Part shown: piece after piece, positions 53,190 through 62,929 of the stretch | Position numbering within the stretch: the stretch's first letter is position 1 | Layout of the letters: each line of letters begins with the position of its first letter | Assembly (NCBI GenBank): GCA_033557465.1 | Contig: CM066047.1 | Coordinates: forward strand, 3,162,001-3,226,000 | Length of the DNA: 64,000 nt | Source: Ichthyophis bannanicus | Taxonomy: Eukaryota > Chordata > Amphibia > Gymnophiona > Ichthyophiidae | Direction of reading: 5' to 3' | Translations under genes and position numbers: made by a program | The notes under the pieces: generated by a model | The model's database searches: none | What the model was told of the DNA's origin: nothing | What the model saw: only the letters and a program-made list of their open reading frames with translations

Positions 53190-54350
53190 ATCTCCAACCA
53201 AGTCAGCTAGTTCCTGTATACCCCCCAACCTTTTAGCCCCACCTGAAGTATGGGCAGAAGATAATCCACCTGGCCTAGCGAAGAACATAGCCCCTGTCAT
53301 TGTCGCCCTCAAGCCAGAAGCGGAACCAGTGCATGTGAAGCAGTATCCTCTTCCTCGACCAGCTATTGAAGGTATCCACTGCCATCTGATGAAACTGCTG
53401 AAGTATGGACTTCTCAAGGAGTGCCAGTCACCTTGGAATACCCCCCTTCTCCCAGTCAAGAAACCTGGGACAGGGGATTACCGCCGAGTACAAGATTTGA
53501 GGCGGGTAAATGATGCAGCTGAAACTATACACCCAGTGGTACCAAATCCTTATACTCTCTTGGGACTGATCCCCGCTGATGCTACTCATTTCACTGTCCT
53601 GGACCTGAAAGATGCTGCCTTCTGCATACGCCTAGCCCCCACCAGTCAACGTTTGTTTGCTTTTGAATGGCAAGACCCCACAACAGGAAGGCGGGGTCAA
53701 CTTACCTGGACTCGATTACCCCAAGGATTTAAGAATTCACCTACTCTCTTCAGTGCTGCTTTAAATCAAGATCTCTCAAGCTACCCTGTGAAACCAGCAC
53801 AGAGGGTGGTTCTTCAGTATGTGGACGACCTGCTCATAGCCACAAATTCAGAAAGTGAATGTCTACAAGCCACCAGTGAACTCTTGCACCTTCTAAACGA
53901 GGCTGGATACAAAGTCTCAAGAGCCAAGGCGCAAGTATGTCAAACTGAAGTTAAATATCTAGGGTTCCAGTTGTCTAGCGGAATTTGACGCTTGGGACCG
54001 GAACGCAAAGAAGCTGTATGCAGTATTCCTACTCCAACCACCAGGAGGCAAGTGAGAGCCTTCTTGGGGGCTGCAGGGTACTGTCGTATATGGATCCCCA
54101 ATTTCGCTCTGTTGGCAAAGCCATTGTATCAAGCTACCAAAGGAATGGAGAGGTCTCCATTGGAATGGGGACCTGAACAGGATGCAGCATTTCAATCTCT
54201 AAAAACTGCTCTGATGTCATCACCAGCTCTCGGTCTACCAGATGTCCAGAAACCTTTCCGCCTCTATGTTCATGAGTCACAAGGAAATGCTCTAGGGGTG
54301 CTGATTCAATCTCTTGGATCTTGGCAACGGCCAGTAGCCTATTTGTAAAA
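53190..54350 (+). pseudogene. pol: ERV reverse transcriptase
   Basis: RT of the gammaretroviral type. The longest open part (53329-53988) holds VKQYPLPRPAIEGI, SPWNTPLLPVKKPG, DYRRVQDLRRVND, HFTVLDLKDAAFCI, LPQGFKNSPTLFS, the catalytic YVDDLLIA and VKYLGFQLS. A TGA near 53986 ends it. The connection follows in the same reading (RRQVRAFLGAAGY, PNFALLAKPLYQATKG) to a TAA at 54346, after which further stops occur to about 54560. The catalytic core is well kept and the downstream part decayed. Confidence 0.88.
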
Positions 54351-54567
54351 ACAGTTGGATGTGGTTACAAAAGGTTGGCCCCTTGTTTGAGAGCTGTTGC
54401 AGCTATAACCCCTCCTAGTGAGTGAAGCAGACAAGCTCACTTTGGGACAGAATCTTTAAGTCATCATACCATACTTTGTCTTGACCCTTATGGAGCACAA
54501 AGGGAACTTGTGGCTCACAAATTTGCTAATGTTGAAGTATCAGAGTATGCTGTGTGAGAATCCATGA

Positions 54568-54963
54568 TTGCAATTGATGGTCAGTCAAGCTTTGAATCTT
54601 GCTACATTGCTCCCAATTGGTCCTGGCCCCCCTGATCATGACTGTTTAGAAATTATGGACACTGTATTCTCAAGTTGCCCGGATTTGACTGATGTTCCTT
54701 TGGAGAATCCAGAATGGACTTTCTTTGTGGATGGAAGTAGTCTCGTCATCAATGGACATCGGTGGGCTGGCTATGCAATGGTGACCCTTGATCTGGTAGT
54801 TGAGTCCTCAGCTCTGGCCCTGGGGACTTCAGCACAGAAAGCTGAACTGATAGCTCTCACTAGAGCACTGATAATAGGAAAAGGGTGCCGTCTAAATGTG
54901 TACACAGATTCCAAGTATGTCTTCACAACTTTGCACGCACATAGGGCCCTGTACAAAAAATGA
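54568..54963 (+). pseudogene. pol: ERV RNase H
   Basis: Open stretch with the RNase H acidic residues: FFVDGSS, AELIALTRAL and NVYTDSKYVF. It stops at 54961 and the C-terminal end of the domain is not preserved. The next recognisable sequence is already the integrase C-terminal half, so several hundred bases of pol are missing here. Confidence 0.82.
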
Positions 54964-55024
54964 GGGTTGATAACTTCAGGAGGTGAGTCCATTAAGTATG
55001 GCCCTGAGATATTGACATTATCAG

Positions 55025-55530
55025 ATGCATACCGCCTACAGACCTCAGAATTTAGGAAAAGTAGAATGTATGAATAGAACACTGAAATCTCAGTTGTCTA
55101 AACTTTGTCAAGAAGTTCACCTGAAGTGGCCCCAGGTTCTTCCTATAGCCTTTCTTAGGATATGCTTAGCCCCGACTAAGTCTTTAGGAATATCCCCTTT
55201 TGAGATTCTGTATAGGCGACCTCTGCCTATTGTACAAGGAATAAAAGGAGATAGGAAACAGATTGGATCTGAAATTACTCGACAAGAACTATTGGTTTTA
55301 AGTTCTGTTTTGCAGAGTCTTCATATGTGGGTACAAGATCAGCTGCCCATCCATCTAACAGAACCCCTGCATCCTCTCAAGCCTGGAGTCTCGGTGTGGA
55401 TCAAAGAGTAGAGAAAGACACTGTTGATACCGTATTGGAAGGGACCTTATGTTATTTTATGAACCCCAACTGCAGTTAAAGTTGCAGAACTTGAACCCTG
55501 GATTCATCACCGTTGAGTAAAGTCAGCAGC
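55025..55530 (+). pseudogene. pol: ERV integrase, C-terminal remnant
   Basis: Begins at HTAYRPQNLGKVECMN, which includes the third catalytic residue (Glu), and continues through SPFEILYRRPLPI to the C-terminal domain (LKPGVSVWIKE). A TAG at 55409 and further stops follow, with PYWKGPYVIL-type wording readable to about 55500. The zinc-binding HHCC module and the first two catalytic Asp residues are deleted. No env frame follows. Confidence 0.85.
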
Positions 55531-55674
55531 CATTTGTAGCACTGTAGAACGGAAGGCAGCTACGAAAGTTTTAGCTATGTGGCAATATTACCCTATATCC
55601 CAAAATGATGCTTTTATGTAAGTATAATATGTGATTTAATTCTCACCCTTTCTCTCTGGTGGGTGAGAATAATC

Positions 55675-55685
55675 AAAGGGGGGAA
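55675..55685 (+). promoter_or_regulatory. ERV polypurine tract
   Basis: AAAGGGGGGAA lies directly before the 3' LTR start at 55686. Confidence 0.85.
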
Positions 55686-56155
55686 TGTGGTAGGCTATGG
55701 CCTATAATAGCCTGCAAAACGTATGAGAGGCCTGTAAGCTAGGCCTGAGTCCCCACCCCCACTTGAGAATAGTAATGCTGAGAAAGACCAAAGTCAGTGA
55801 AAGTTTGAGAATCTGCCTTAAACTGCTTTTTGATAAGTGTTCTGCATTCTCTGAGCTAGAAATGACCCTGAAGTAGAGATGTATCTATGTCTAAGATTGT
55901 GCCTTTGTGGGGATAGTCTGAGCAGGGAGCTAGGCCCAGAGAGGGTCCCAGATTGGACAGGTGCAGGGGGTGTTGGGACCAATAGAAAGTTTGCCCGTAT
56001 CAGACTGTGAAAATTGTATATAAGGAATTTGTTTCTGTTCTCCAGGGCTCAGTCCTTTTTGAAGCTTGACTGTCTGGGCCTTGTGCACAATAAATTGGCT
56101 TGGATCTTTGAACTGACTCCTGGTATTATTTATTGCATGCTTATCAGCTGCTACC
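55686..56155 (+). repeat. ERV 3' LTR
   Basis: 470 bases from TGTGGTAGGC to CTGCTACC; the last base differs from the expected A. TATATAAGG lies near 56019 and AATAAA near 56090. The U3 part differs from the 5' LTR by many substitutions and indels, while the final ~107 bases differ by a single one-base indel plus the terminal base. Confidence 0.9.
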
Positions 56156-56185
56156 CTATTTACCATTGTGATGGCTTTTCTAATA
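56156..56185 (-). mobile_element. CR1-A remainder right of the ERV
   Basis: CTATTTACCATTGTGATGGC continues the CR1-A sequence interrupted at 43655 (compare the complement of 11805-11830). The copy is 5'-truncated shortly after. Confidence 0.65.
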
Positions 56186-56268
56186 ACGCTATAACAGGTC
56201 TAGTGGCCTGATCCCACACCCTACTTTAAAAAACTGACTTGGTGGTCTAATAGCCTCAGAGCTCCCTA

Positions 56269-56488
56269 CCAGTATATTTCAAAGTGGGAGCGTTGCCTAT
56301 GTCCTCCCGCTCTCGGTCTGCCATCTTGAAAAATAGTGACATCTGGCCCCACATGGTGCACTGTGGCAGTCTGACTTCACCCAGCGCATCCCAGGATGCA
56401 CCACATGGGGTCAAGTGCAGCCATTTTCCGAGATGGCAGAACAAGAGCAGGAGCGCATACATGGCATTCCCGCTTTGAAAGATACTGG
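56269..56488. repeat. Near-palindromic foldback element
   Basis: The left arm 56269-56360 starts CCAGTATATTTCAAAG and the right arm 56397-56488 ends CTTTGAAAGATACTGG. The two are complementary over about 90 bases with roughly one mismatch in four or five. The spacer is about 36 bases. Motifs such as TCTGCCATCTTG and CCCACATGGTGCA face their complements. Non-coding. Confidence 0.85.
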
Positions 56489-56489
56489 G

Positions 56490-57020
56490 GGGGGGGCGGA
56501 TTTTGAGCCCGCCAGCAACCCTAAGACCGCGTGCAATATCTGTTCGCAAGACCCCGAGCGCTGAGGGCAGCGCCGGCTTCCGGTCGGAGCGCCCGTTGCC
56601 AGGGAGTGACGTCACCTGCCGGAGGACGCTGCCGCGGGTAGCAGTGATGTGTTTCCGGCCTTGGCAGGTTGCGAATGAGAAGACGGGGGCGGAGTCGGCG
56701 CAGCCGTACTTGGTGCGAGCGGGATCATGAAGTCGCGCCGGGTCGTTCAGTGAGTGGCGGGAGCCGAGGCTCTGCAGACCCTGGAAACGGACCTAGATCG
56801 GACCCAATAAGGTGGTAACTATGCTGTTAACCCCGCGGCCCGGCCGTCGCTCTTCTCCTAACCGCAGTCACACCGGAAGCTGCTTGTGCCGGCTCAGATG
56901 CTGAGGATCCTGCCGTGATGGTGCGGGGCCCGTCGCAGAGCTGCGGGCGCGTGGAGGTGGGTGGTCTCGATCCTTACAGCCCCCCCCCCCCCAGCAACGG
57001 GCAGCCGCGAGGACACGGGA
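56490..57020 (+). promoter_or_regulatory. CpG-rich candidate host promoter and first exon
   Basis: This is the densest CpG stretch of the window. It contains a perfect CRE palindrome TGACGTCA (56607-56614), ETS-like CTTCCGGT (56577) and TTTCCGG (56652), and a GC box GGGGCGG near 56687. An ATG at 56727 with A at -3 is followed 23 bases later by a donor-like GTGAGT at 56750, so a short coding start MKSRRVV could lead into intron 1. No exon 2 lies in the window, so the gene cannot be named. A 5' UTR-only exon, or a gene reading the other way, is possible. Confidence 0.45.
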
Positions 57021-57146
57021 ACCTTTCATTGACCCACCTGATGCTTTAGCAGCTCGCTCACCTTCTATTGCCCCACATTATAAGCCTTTAGGCAGTCCCT
57101 AGACACCGCAGCTGAGCTGTAACGTGCCGCAGCGTAAGATAAGCCG

Positions 57147-57312
57147 TAAGAACATGAGATATGTCATCCTGGGTCAGACCGAGGTCCATCAAGCCCAGTA
57201 TCCTGATTCCAACAGTGCCAATCTAGATCACAAGAACCTAGCAGCTTCCCCAAAAGACACAGGTTACTGGGTCAAGCAGTGATATCCTGGGTCCCTTCTT
57301 AAGAATGGTTTA
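57147..57312 (-). mobile_element. CR1-A 3' tail
   Basis: GTAAGAACATGAGATATG, then CCTGGGTCAGACCGAGG and CAAGCCCAGTATCCTG, is the CR1-A 3' UTR on the minus strand. A further plus-strand scrap (CTTGACGGACCCTTGC ... GACCCAGTATGGC) lies at 57377-57412. Confidence 0.85.
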
Positions 57313-57490
57313 TGGGCCTTACGCTGTTACCCGCTCCCCTCCTTGATGGCTTGTTTACTCCTTCAAAGAGGACACTGGGGCTTGACGGACCCTTGCTCTG
57401 ACCCAGTATGGCTAAGCTGATGACCATGTTGTGAATCGGCAAGGGGCATTTGTCACTGCTTCACAATTTGCTGCTTGATCGGAGTGGTGT

Positions 57491-58035
57491 TGTAGCAGCA
57501 AACTGCAGTCAATGAACAAGTCCAGGAGTCAATTTACAGGGTCCAAACCAGTTTATTTGTGCACAGGCCCAGTCAGTCAAAGCTTTCAAGGAACTGAGCG
57601 GAGCTCTCCATAAAGACATAACTTTTTATACCACTTAAACATTTTGATACATGAAAACATTCTATTGGTCTTATGCTAATTTCTACAAACTTTCTATTGT
57701 TTTGACATTTCCCTGAATTTGACCAATCAGGGTCTATGCCCTTTGCTCTGCTTTTTCTAGTTAGCTGAACAATGGCTTGGTTCAAACCTGGTTACTTTCC
57801 TTCATCAAGGTCATATCCAGCTCCCAAAACATGTAAGTAACAATTCTGAAGTAACAATTTAACATACAGGCATTGTATTCACTTTGTGCAAACTTTGCAA
57901 TAGCAGTATTTCATTCTAAAACAGCATTTAATTCTGTCTTATAATTTTATGTCTCGGCACTACTGAATTCTGAGGCCTGTCATTTTCCAGGTTCAGGCTT
58001 ATGGCCTAGTCTATCTTGGCTACCTGGCTACCACA
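57491..58035 (-). mobile_element. Solo LTR of a related ERV
   Basis: On the minus strand it starts TGTGGTAGCCAGG and ends TTTGCTGCTACA, with TATAAAAAG near 57625 and AAATAAACTGG near 57555. The 4-bp duplication GTGT flanks it (57487-57490, 58036-58039). The ends and the CTGACTCCTGG-like U5 wording resemble the ERV LTRs at 43656 and 55686, but the body is a different family. No internal sequence remains, as after LTR-LTR recombination. Confidence 0.82.
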
Positions 58036-58430
58036 GTGTGAGGGTTCCCCTGAGTTACAAATGTGGAGAATCAGAAGACCACTGGAATTAATGTATCTCT
58101 CTACTGTATGTACATGATTTCTCTGCAGTTGTGTCCTGCTTCCTCACAAATGGAGTACTATATGACAGGGCTTGACAAATCTCAGGTCGTCATGGTGACT
58201 AAAGATTTCTATCTGGCGCCTGAAATGTTTCTACTTCCTCTGCATCCTTGCTTTTTAAAGATTTCTGCGCTGCATCTACTGTTTGAGCAGGAGCTGCTTC
58301 CTCCCTACATAGCGCATCTCTGTGAGAGTCTGAGCCACACACGGTGCAGGACGTATTCTGATAGCAGAGAGCTTAGCACATCAGCCTGAAACACAAAGAG
58401 ACTTGGGTTCCCACTTCAACTATTCCTTCC
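58036..58430. other. Unassigned sequence
   Basis: Contains CAGGGCTTGACAAATC near 58167, which resembles a hAT-type terminal repeat, but I could not find the partner. The open frame 58063-58389 has no family feature. Confidence 0.25.
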
Positions 58431-58619
58431 CTCCTTCCACCTCTACTACCCTTTATTCCTTTTCCATGATCTCTGAGAAGGAAGCCACACACACCACCTT
58501 TCCTCCTCCACACTCACTACCTGCACCTCTAATCTTGTTCCCATTCATCTCCTAAGCCAAATCTCCTCCACTATTGTCCTTTCCATCTCTCATATTCTCA
58601 ACCTATCACTCTGCACTGT

Positions 58620-59035
58620 AATTGTTCCTGCAGCCTTCAATCTGCTGTGGTTATACCTCTTCTCAGGAAACCCTCACTGGATCTTACCTGTGCTTATAAC
58701 TATCGATTCATCTCCCTCCTTCCCTTCATTTCTAAACTACATGAACGTGCGGTTTACCACCTTTGCCTCGACTTTCTCTCAGGCCCTCCTGGATCCTTTA
58801 CAATCTGGCTTTTGTCCTTTACATTCTACTGAAACAGTCCTTGCCAAAGTCTCCAGCAACTTTTTCCTGACAAAATCCAAGGGCCTTTACTTTATCCTCA
58901 TCTTTCTTGACCTTTCTGACCACAGCCTTCTCCTCGCTACCTTGTCCTCACTTGGTTTTAAGGGCTCTATGCTGTCATGGTTCTCTTCTTAACTCTCCCA
59001 TCGCTCTTTCAGTGTTTTGTTCTGGTGGATTTATT
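58620..59035 (+). pseudogene. L2 reverse transcriptase, N-terminal part
   Basis: The RT start is readable in alternating frames: VIPLLRKPSLDLTCAYN, SLLPFISKLHERAV, then LLDPLQSGFCPLHSTETVL, YFILIFLDLSDHSLLLATL and LGFKGSMLSWFSS. The catalytic region lies beyond the break. Frameshifts near 58780 and stops show decay. The wording (LDPLQSGF.P.HSTET) is diagnostic of the L2 clade. Confidence 0.85.
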
Positions 59036-59391
59036 GTTAAAAAATACAGGTTCATACATTTGGGCTGCAGCAATCCAAGGGAGCAATACAGTATAGGAGG
59101 TGAAGTACTTTTGTCCACTAAAGAAGAGCGGGGACCTTGGTGTGGGTGTGTCTGATGATCTTAAAGTAGCTAAACAGGTAGAAAAGGTGACGGCAAAAGC
59201 TAGAAAGATGCTTGGGTGCATACGGAGAGGAATGGCTAGCAGAAAAAAGGAGGTGATAATGCCTCTGTATAAGTCTTTGGTGCAAGCTCATTTGGAATAG
59301 AGTGTGCAATTTTGGAGACCGTACCTTCAAAAGGATATAACAGGATGGAGTCAGTACAGAGGGTGGCTACTAAAATGGTTAGTGGTCTTCA

Positions 59392-62300
59392 TTATTTTAT
59401 TTATAAGTATTTATATCCCACTTTATCCTTGAATCAAAGCACTTTTACACTGCAAACCAATCAAATGGGGAGGCGGGGAGGGGGAAATGGCATGCAGTGG
59501 TGGTGTAAGTAGTGTTCTTGGGTGTGTGGGTAGGTGCATCTTGATCAGGGGGTTATATATACAGGTGTGGGCAATATACAATGGGGTATCTACAGTAAGA
59601 TATATCTATATCTCTATATAGATATATAAACAGTAGTGTATCTACAGGAGGATATATAGATATATCTAGATACAAGAAGATATATATTTTATTCTGGTAA
59701 TAATTACGCTAATATAATTAGCCAACTACACTACAATATACATAGTATACATACAATCGTACAAATATTCTGTATATAGTTATAATACATCATACAATGT
59801 TGGTTTGTATTTAGTTCTCAGTTCAATGAAATTATGTATGTTTTGTTTATTAAGGCACAAGTCTATTATACATAGTTTGCTGATGTTTCATGTAAAAGAA
59901 CAGATTTATTGCTCTGTCCCTGTAATTTGTTTTTTGTAAACTGCACCTGATCCTTGGGAAAGTGCGGTATATAAGTGTTTGTTAAATAAATAAATAACAT
60001 TGAACATTACTGTCATAACTTCTAAACTAAACAGTATCCAGTTACGTCGTTTAAAACTATATAAATCTTGATACATAGTCATTGGAGGGGTGGTGGGTAA
60101 TGGTGGCATATCCTGTGTGAGACTAGATGTTAAGTGGTTCGTTTGATTGTGGGTCATCGAATTGTTCTATGAATAGTGTGGTTTTGAGCAATTTCCAGAA
60201 GTTTTTTAAATCGGTTGTCGATCTTAAATGTTACAGGACATTCCAGATGGCTGGGTGCAGCAAGAGAAAATGCTCGCTTGGACGTGGATTTATTTGTTCT
60301 TATGAATATACTGGGAGTTGGTATGGTGTTTTTGTTGCTGTCTCTATCTGGTCTTGTGCTTGTCCTAGTTCCAATGAGCTCTTGTAGAATTTCTGCTGAC
60401 ATATTGTGTTTGATTTTGAAGATGGTGAGAACTGATTTATATTTTGCTCTTGGAAGAGCTTGGTAGTCAGTGTAGATCGTATAGTATAGGTGTTATATGT
60501 TCATGTCTTGACGTGCCAGCTATTATAGGGAAGCTGTGTTCTGGACTATTTGAAGGGGATGTGTGGATTGTTTTGGTAGGCCTTGGAAGAGGAGGTTGCA
60601 ATAGTCCAGTGCTGGTGTAATGATGGCTTGGCATACTGTGCAGAAATGTTGATTGTTGAGGAGAGGTATTAGTCTCCGGAGCATTGCTAATTTGAAGAAG
60701 GCTGATTTTAGAGACCTTGTTGATGTGGGGTTGGAGGGTGAGTTGTTTGTCTAGGATTGACTGAGATGGGTGTGTAGATCATGATGTCATTTGCGTAGAT
60801 TGTTTATAGTTAGTTGAGTCTCAAGAGACTCAACATTGTATATAATGTTGAGTCTCTTGTTATAATAATTGCTTCATATTTTATTATGTTGATGTTTAGG
60901 TTGTGGTTAGTAAGCCAGGTTGTTATTTCATTAATGCAGTGTGATATAGTAGTATAGTCTGGGGCATCGAGGTGGATTGGGGTATATATGGCATTATATC
61001 ATCAGCATAAATAGCATCTTGTATTTGTTGAATAGTTTGCATATCCACTGAATCTAGATGTTAAAGAGAAGGGCAGAAGGTGATGATCCTTCTGGGACTC
61101 CTTGATTTAAATAGAAGGGTGCTGAGGTGATGTTACCGGATATTACTGTTTGCTGTCTGTCTTTGAGGTATGCTTGAAACCATTTTGAGGGTATTATGTT
61201 GGATGCCAATCTCTGTAAGGGGTGCTTCAATAGGATGTGATGGGAGACTGTGTCGAAGGCAGAAGATATGTTGATGAAGATTAGCATGAAGCCCTTCTTT
61301 AACTTGTCTATTCCTTTGATTATGGTATCAAATAGGTGAATGAGTAGTGTTTCAACACCGTGGTTAGGGCGAAATCCGTGTTGGTGTGGATCTAATGGTG
61401 CATATTCATCAATGTAGTCTTGGAGCTGTCTTTGCACAATTTTTTCTGTTATTTTTGCCAGGAATGGTAGGCTGGATATTGGGCGGTAGGCTGAAGGGTC
61501 ATTGCTGTTAGTTGCTGCTGTTTTAAGAATGGGGCGGATAGTAGATTGAGTGCTTTTGGCATGCAGCCCTGCAATAGGCATCCAAAAGATAGTAAGTACA
61601 TTGCTAACTTAAAGTCTTCTGTTGCTGATTTTACCCCATTTACCAGGCATGGGTCCAATGTGGATGTGGTGGTGTTTAGGGCAGTGATTGTTTGTTCTAT
61701 TTGTTTAGTTGACGGAATGCAAAAGTCTTTCCATTGATTGGTAGTTGTAGAACGATCATGTGAAGTTGGCGTTTCCATGAGTGAGATGTTCGTATCGGTT
61801 GTGGTGTTACTGTTCTTTGTTATTAGATAGTCAGGAAAGATTTGTGGGTGCATCTTATTTTCATCTTTCGTGGCCGGGTTGTTTGTGAGGGTGCAAACTA
61901 TATTGAAGAGTTCCTTGGCTTTGTTACAGGCTTTTAGAACAATATTTGTATGATATTGTTGTTTGTTTGTTTTGTTATATTGTTGTAATCCTTTTTGCAT
62001 TTCCTGGTATTGTTTTAGTGTAGTTTCAGATTTTTTTTCCATCTCCAGTGGCGTTCCAGTCATCGTAACCTTCTTTTGGCTTCTCTTATTGAGTTGGAAT
62101 ACCATGGAGTAGTTACTGGCCGTGTTTTGCTGTTGTTGGAGCTCTTTCTTGGTGTGAGTTGGTATGCAGCAAGGATGGTGGTATTCCGTGCATTGATGGC
62201 TTTGTTGAAGTCTTGGGGTAGGTATTGTATGGTGTCTTTTAGGAATTGATCTTTGTTATATGCTTTGATTCATCGGGTTGGTTGTTCAGTTTTCTGTGCT

Positions 62301-62504
62301 GTCTGTTGAGTGTTGTAGCAGAGCTCAATGTATAGCATGGTGATTGGACCATGGTATTGTTGTGGTTTTAGGTTGTGTCGTGAGACCATGATCTATAGTG
62401 TTAATTGGCATGAATATGCGGTCTGGTGTAGAGCCAGAGCAATGGGATGGACCTGATATTATTTGCTTGAGTTGAATGGATTCAATTGCTTCGTGGAACG
62501 CACA
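59392..62504 (-). mobile_element. L2-clade LINE on the minus strand
   Basis: The 3' end is at 59392 (minus-strand tail TTTGATTCAAGGATAAAGTG, then ATATAAATACTTATAAATA). A second tail of similar type in plus orientation lies at about 59790-59998. The RT coding region occupies about 60150-62105. It is inserted in CR1-B copy 3: removing it rejoins LHYKAYEERLKDLN coding sequence. Confidence 0.82.
60154..62105 (-). pseudogene. L2-clade reverse transcriptase
   Basis: Minus-strand frames: 61449-62105 is the pre-RT region, rich in Lys, Thr and Gln. 61054-61581 holds AYRPISSLPFLAKITEK, DPHQHGFRPNHGVETLL, LIFINISSAFDTVSHH (RT Asp retained), WFQAYLKDRQQTVI and LNQGVPEGSSPSALLFNI. The catalytic IYADD is readable in another frame near 61005. 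The C-terminal part 60154-60402 holds SKRAFSLAAPSHLE. Several frameshifts separate these. The endonuclease is missing, so the copy is 5'-truncated. Confidence 0.82.
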
Positions 62505-62929
62505 AATAAAGCATAAGAGGACTTAAGGATCGTAATATGTACACTTTAGAGGAAAGGCGGGATAGAGGTGATATGATTGAGACATTTAAATACCTCCGTG
62601 GCATAAATGCACATGGGGAGAGCCTCTATCGATTGAAAGCAAGTTCTGCTGCGAGCGGACATGGGATGAGGGTGAAAGGGGATAGATTCAGGAGTGATAT
62701 ATGGAAATATTTCTTTATAGAAAGAGTGGTGGATCTGTGGAATAGTCTCCCAGGGAGTGGTAGAGATGAGGATGGTATCTGCATTCAAAAACGCATGGGA
62801 CAAACAGAGGATCTCTAAAGGAAAAAAGGGGACTGTTGTAGTTGTTGATATGGAAGGACAGACTAGATAGAAACATAGAAAAATGACAACAGAAAAAGAC
62901 CACATGGCCTGTGATCCTCCTCTGCTGCT

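Larger units (their letters stand above)
43656..56155 (+). mobile_element. Class I (gammaretrovirus-like) endogenous retrovirus, no env
   Basis: LTRs beginning TGTGGTAGGC flank an internal region with gag, pro and pol remnants in the gammaretroviral order. A 4-bp duplication CTAT (43652-43655 and 56156-56159) and the continuous CR1-A on both sides show a single integration. A CR1-C LINE (45435-50325) and a SINE (50902-51196) lie in its leader. Every gene is broken: matrix truncated, most of the capsid N-terminal half missing, RT with stops, integrase reduced to its C-terminal part. No env lies between pol and the 3' LTR. Confidence 0.88.
59036..62866 (+). mobile_element. CR1-B copy 3, split by another LINE
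   Basis: The left part 59036-59391 matches CR1-B from KYRFIHLGCSNPREQY through VIMPLYKSLVQAHLE. The right part 62505-62866 holds MYTLEERRDRGDMIE and KYFFIERVVDLWNSLP and the 3' UTR. Immediately after, at 62867-62909, a CR1-B tail lies in the opposite orientation (ACAGAAAAAGACCACATGGCC). It interrupts the L2 RT. Confidence 0.85.

Noticed and set aside
59580..59700. TATA-rich block as a promoter
   Set aside because: It is low-complexity TATATC/GATATA sequence within a LINE 3' region, without other signals.
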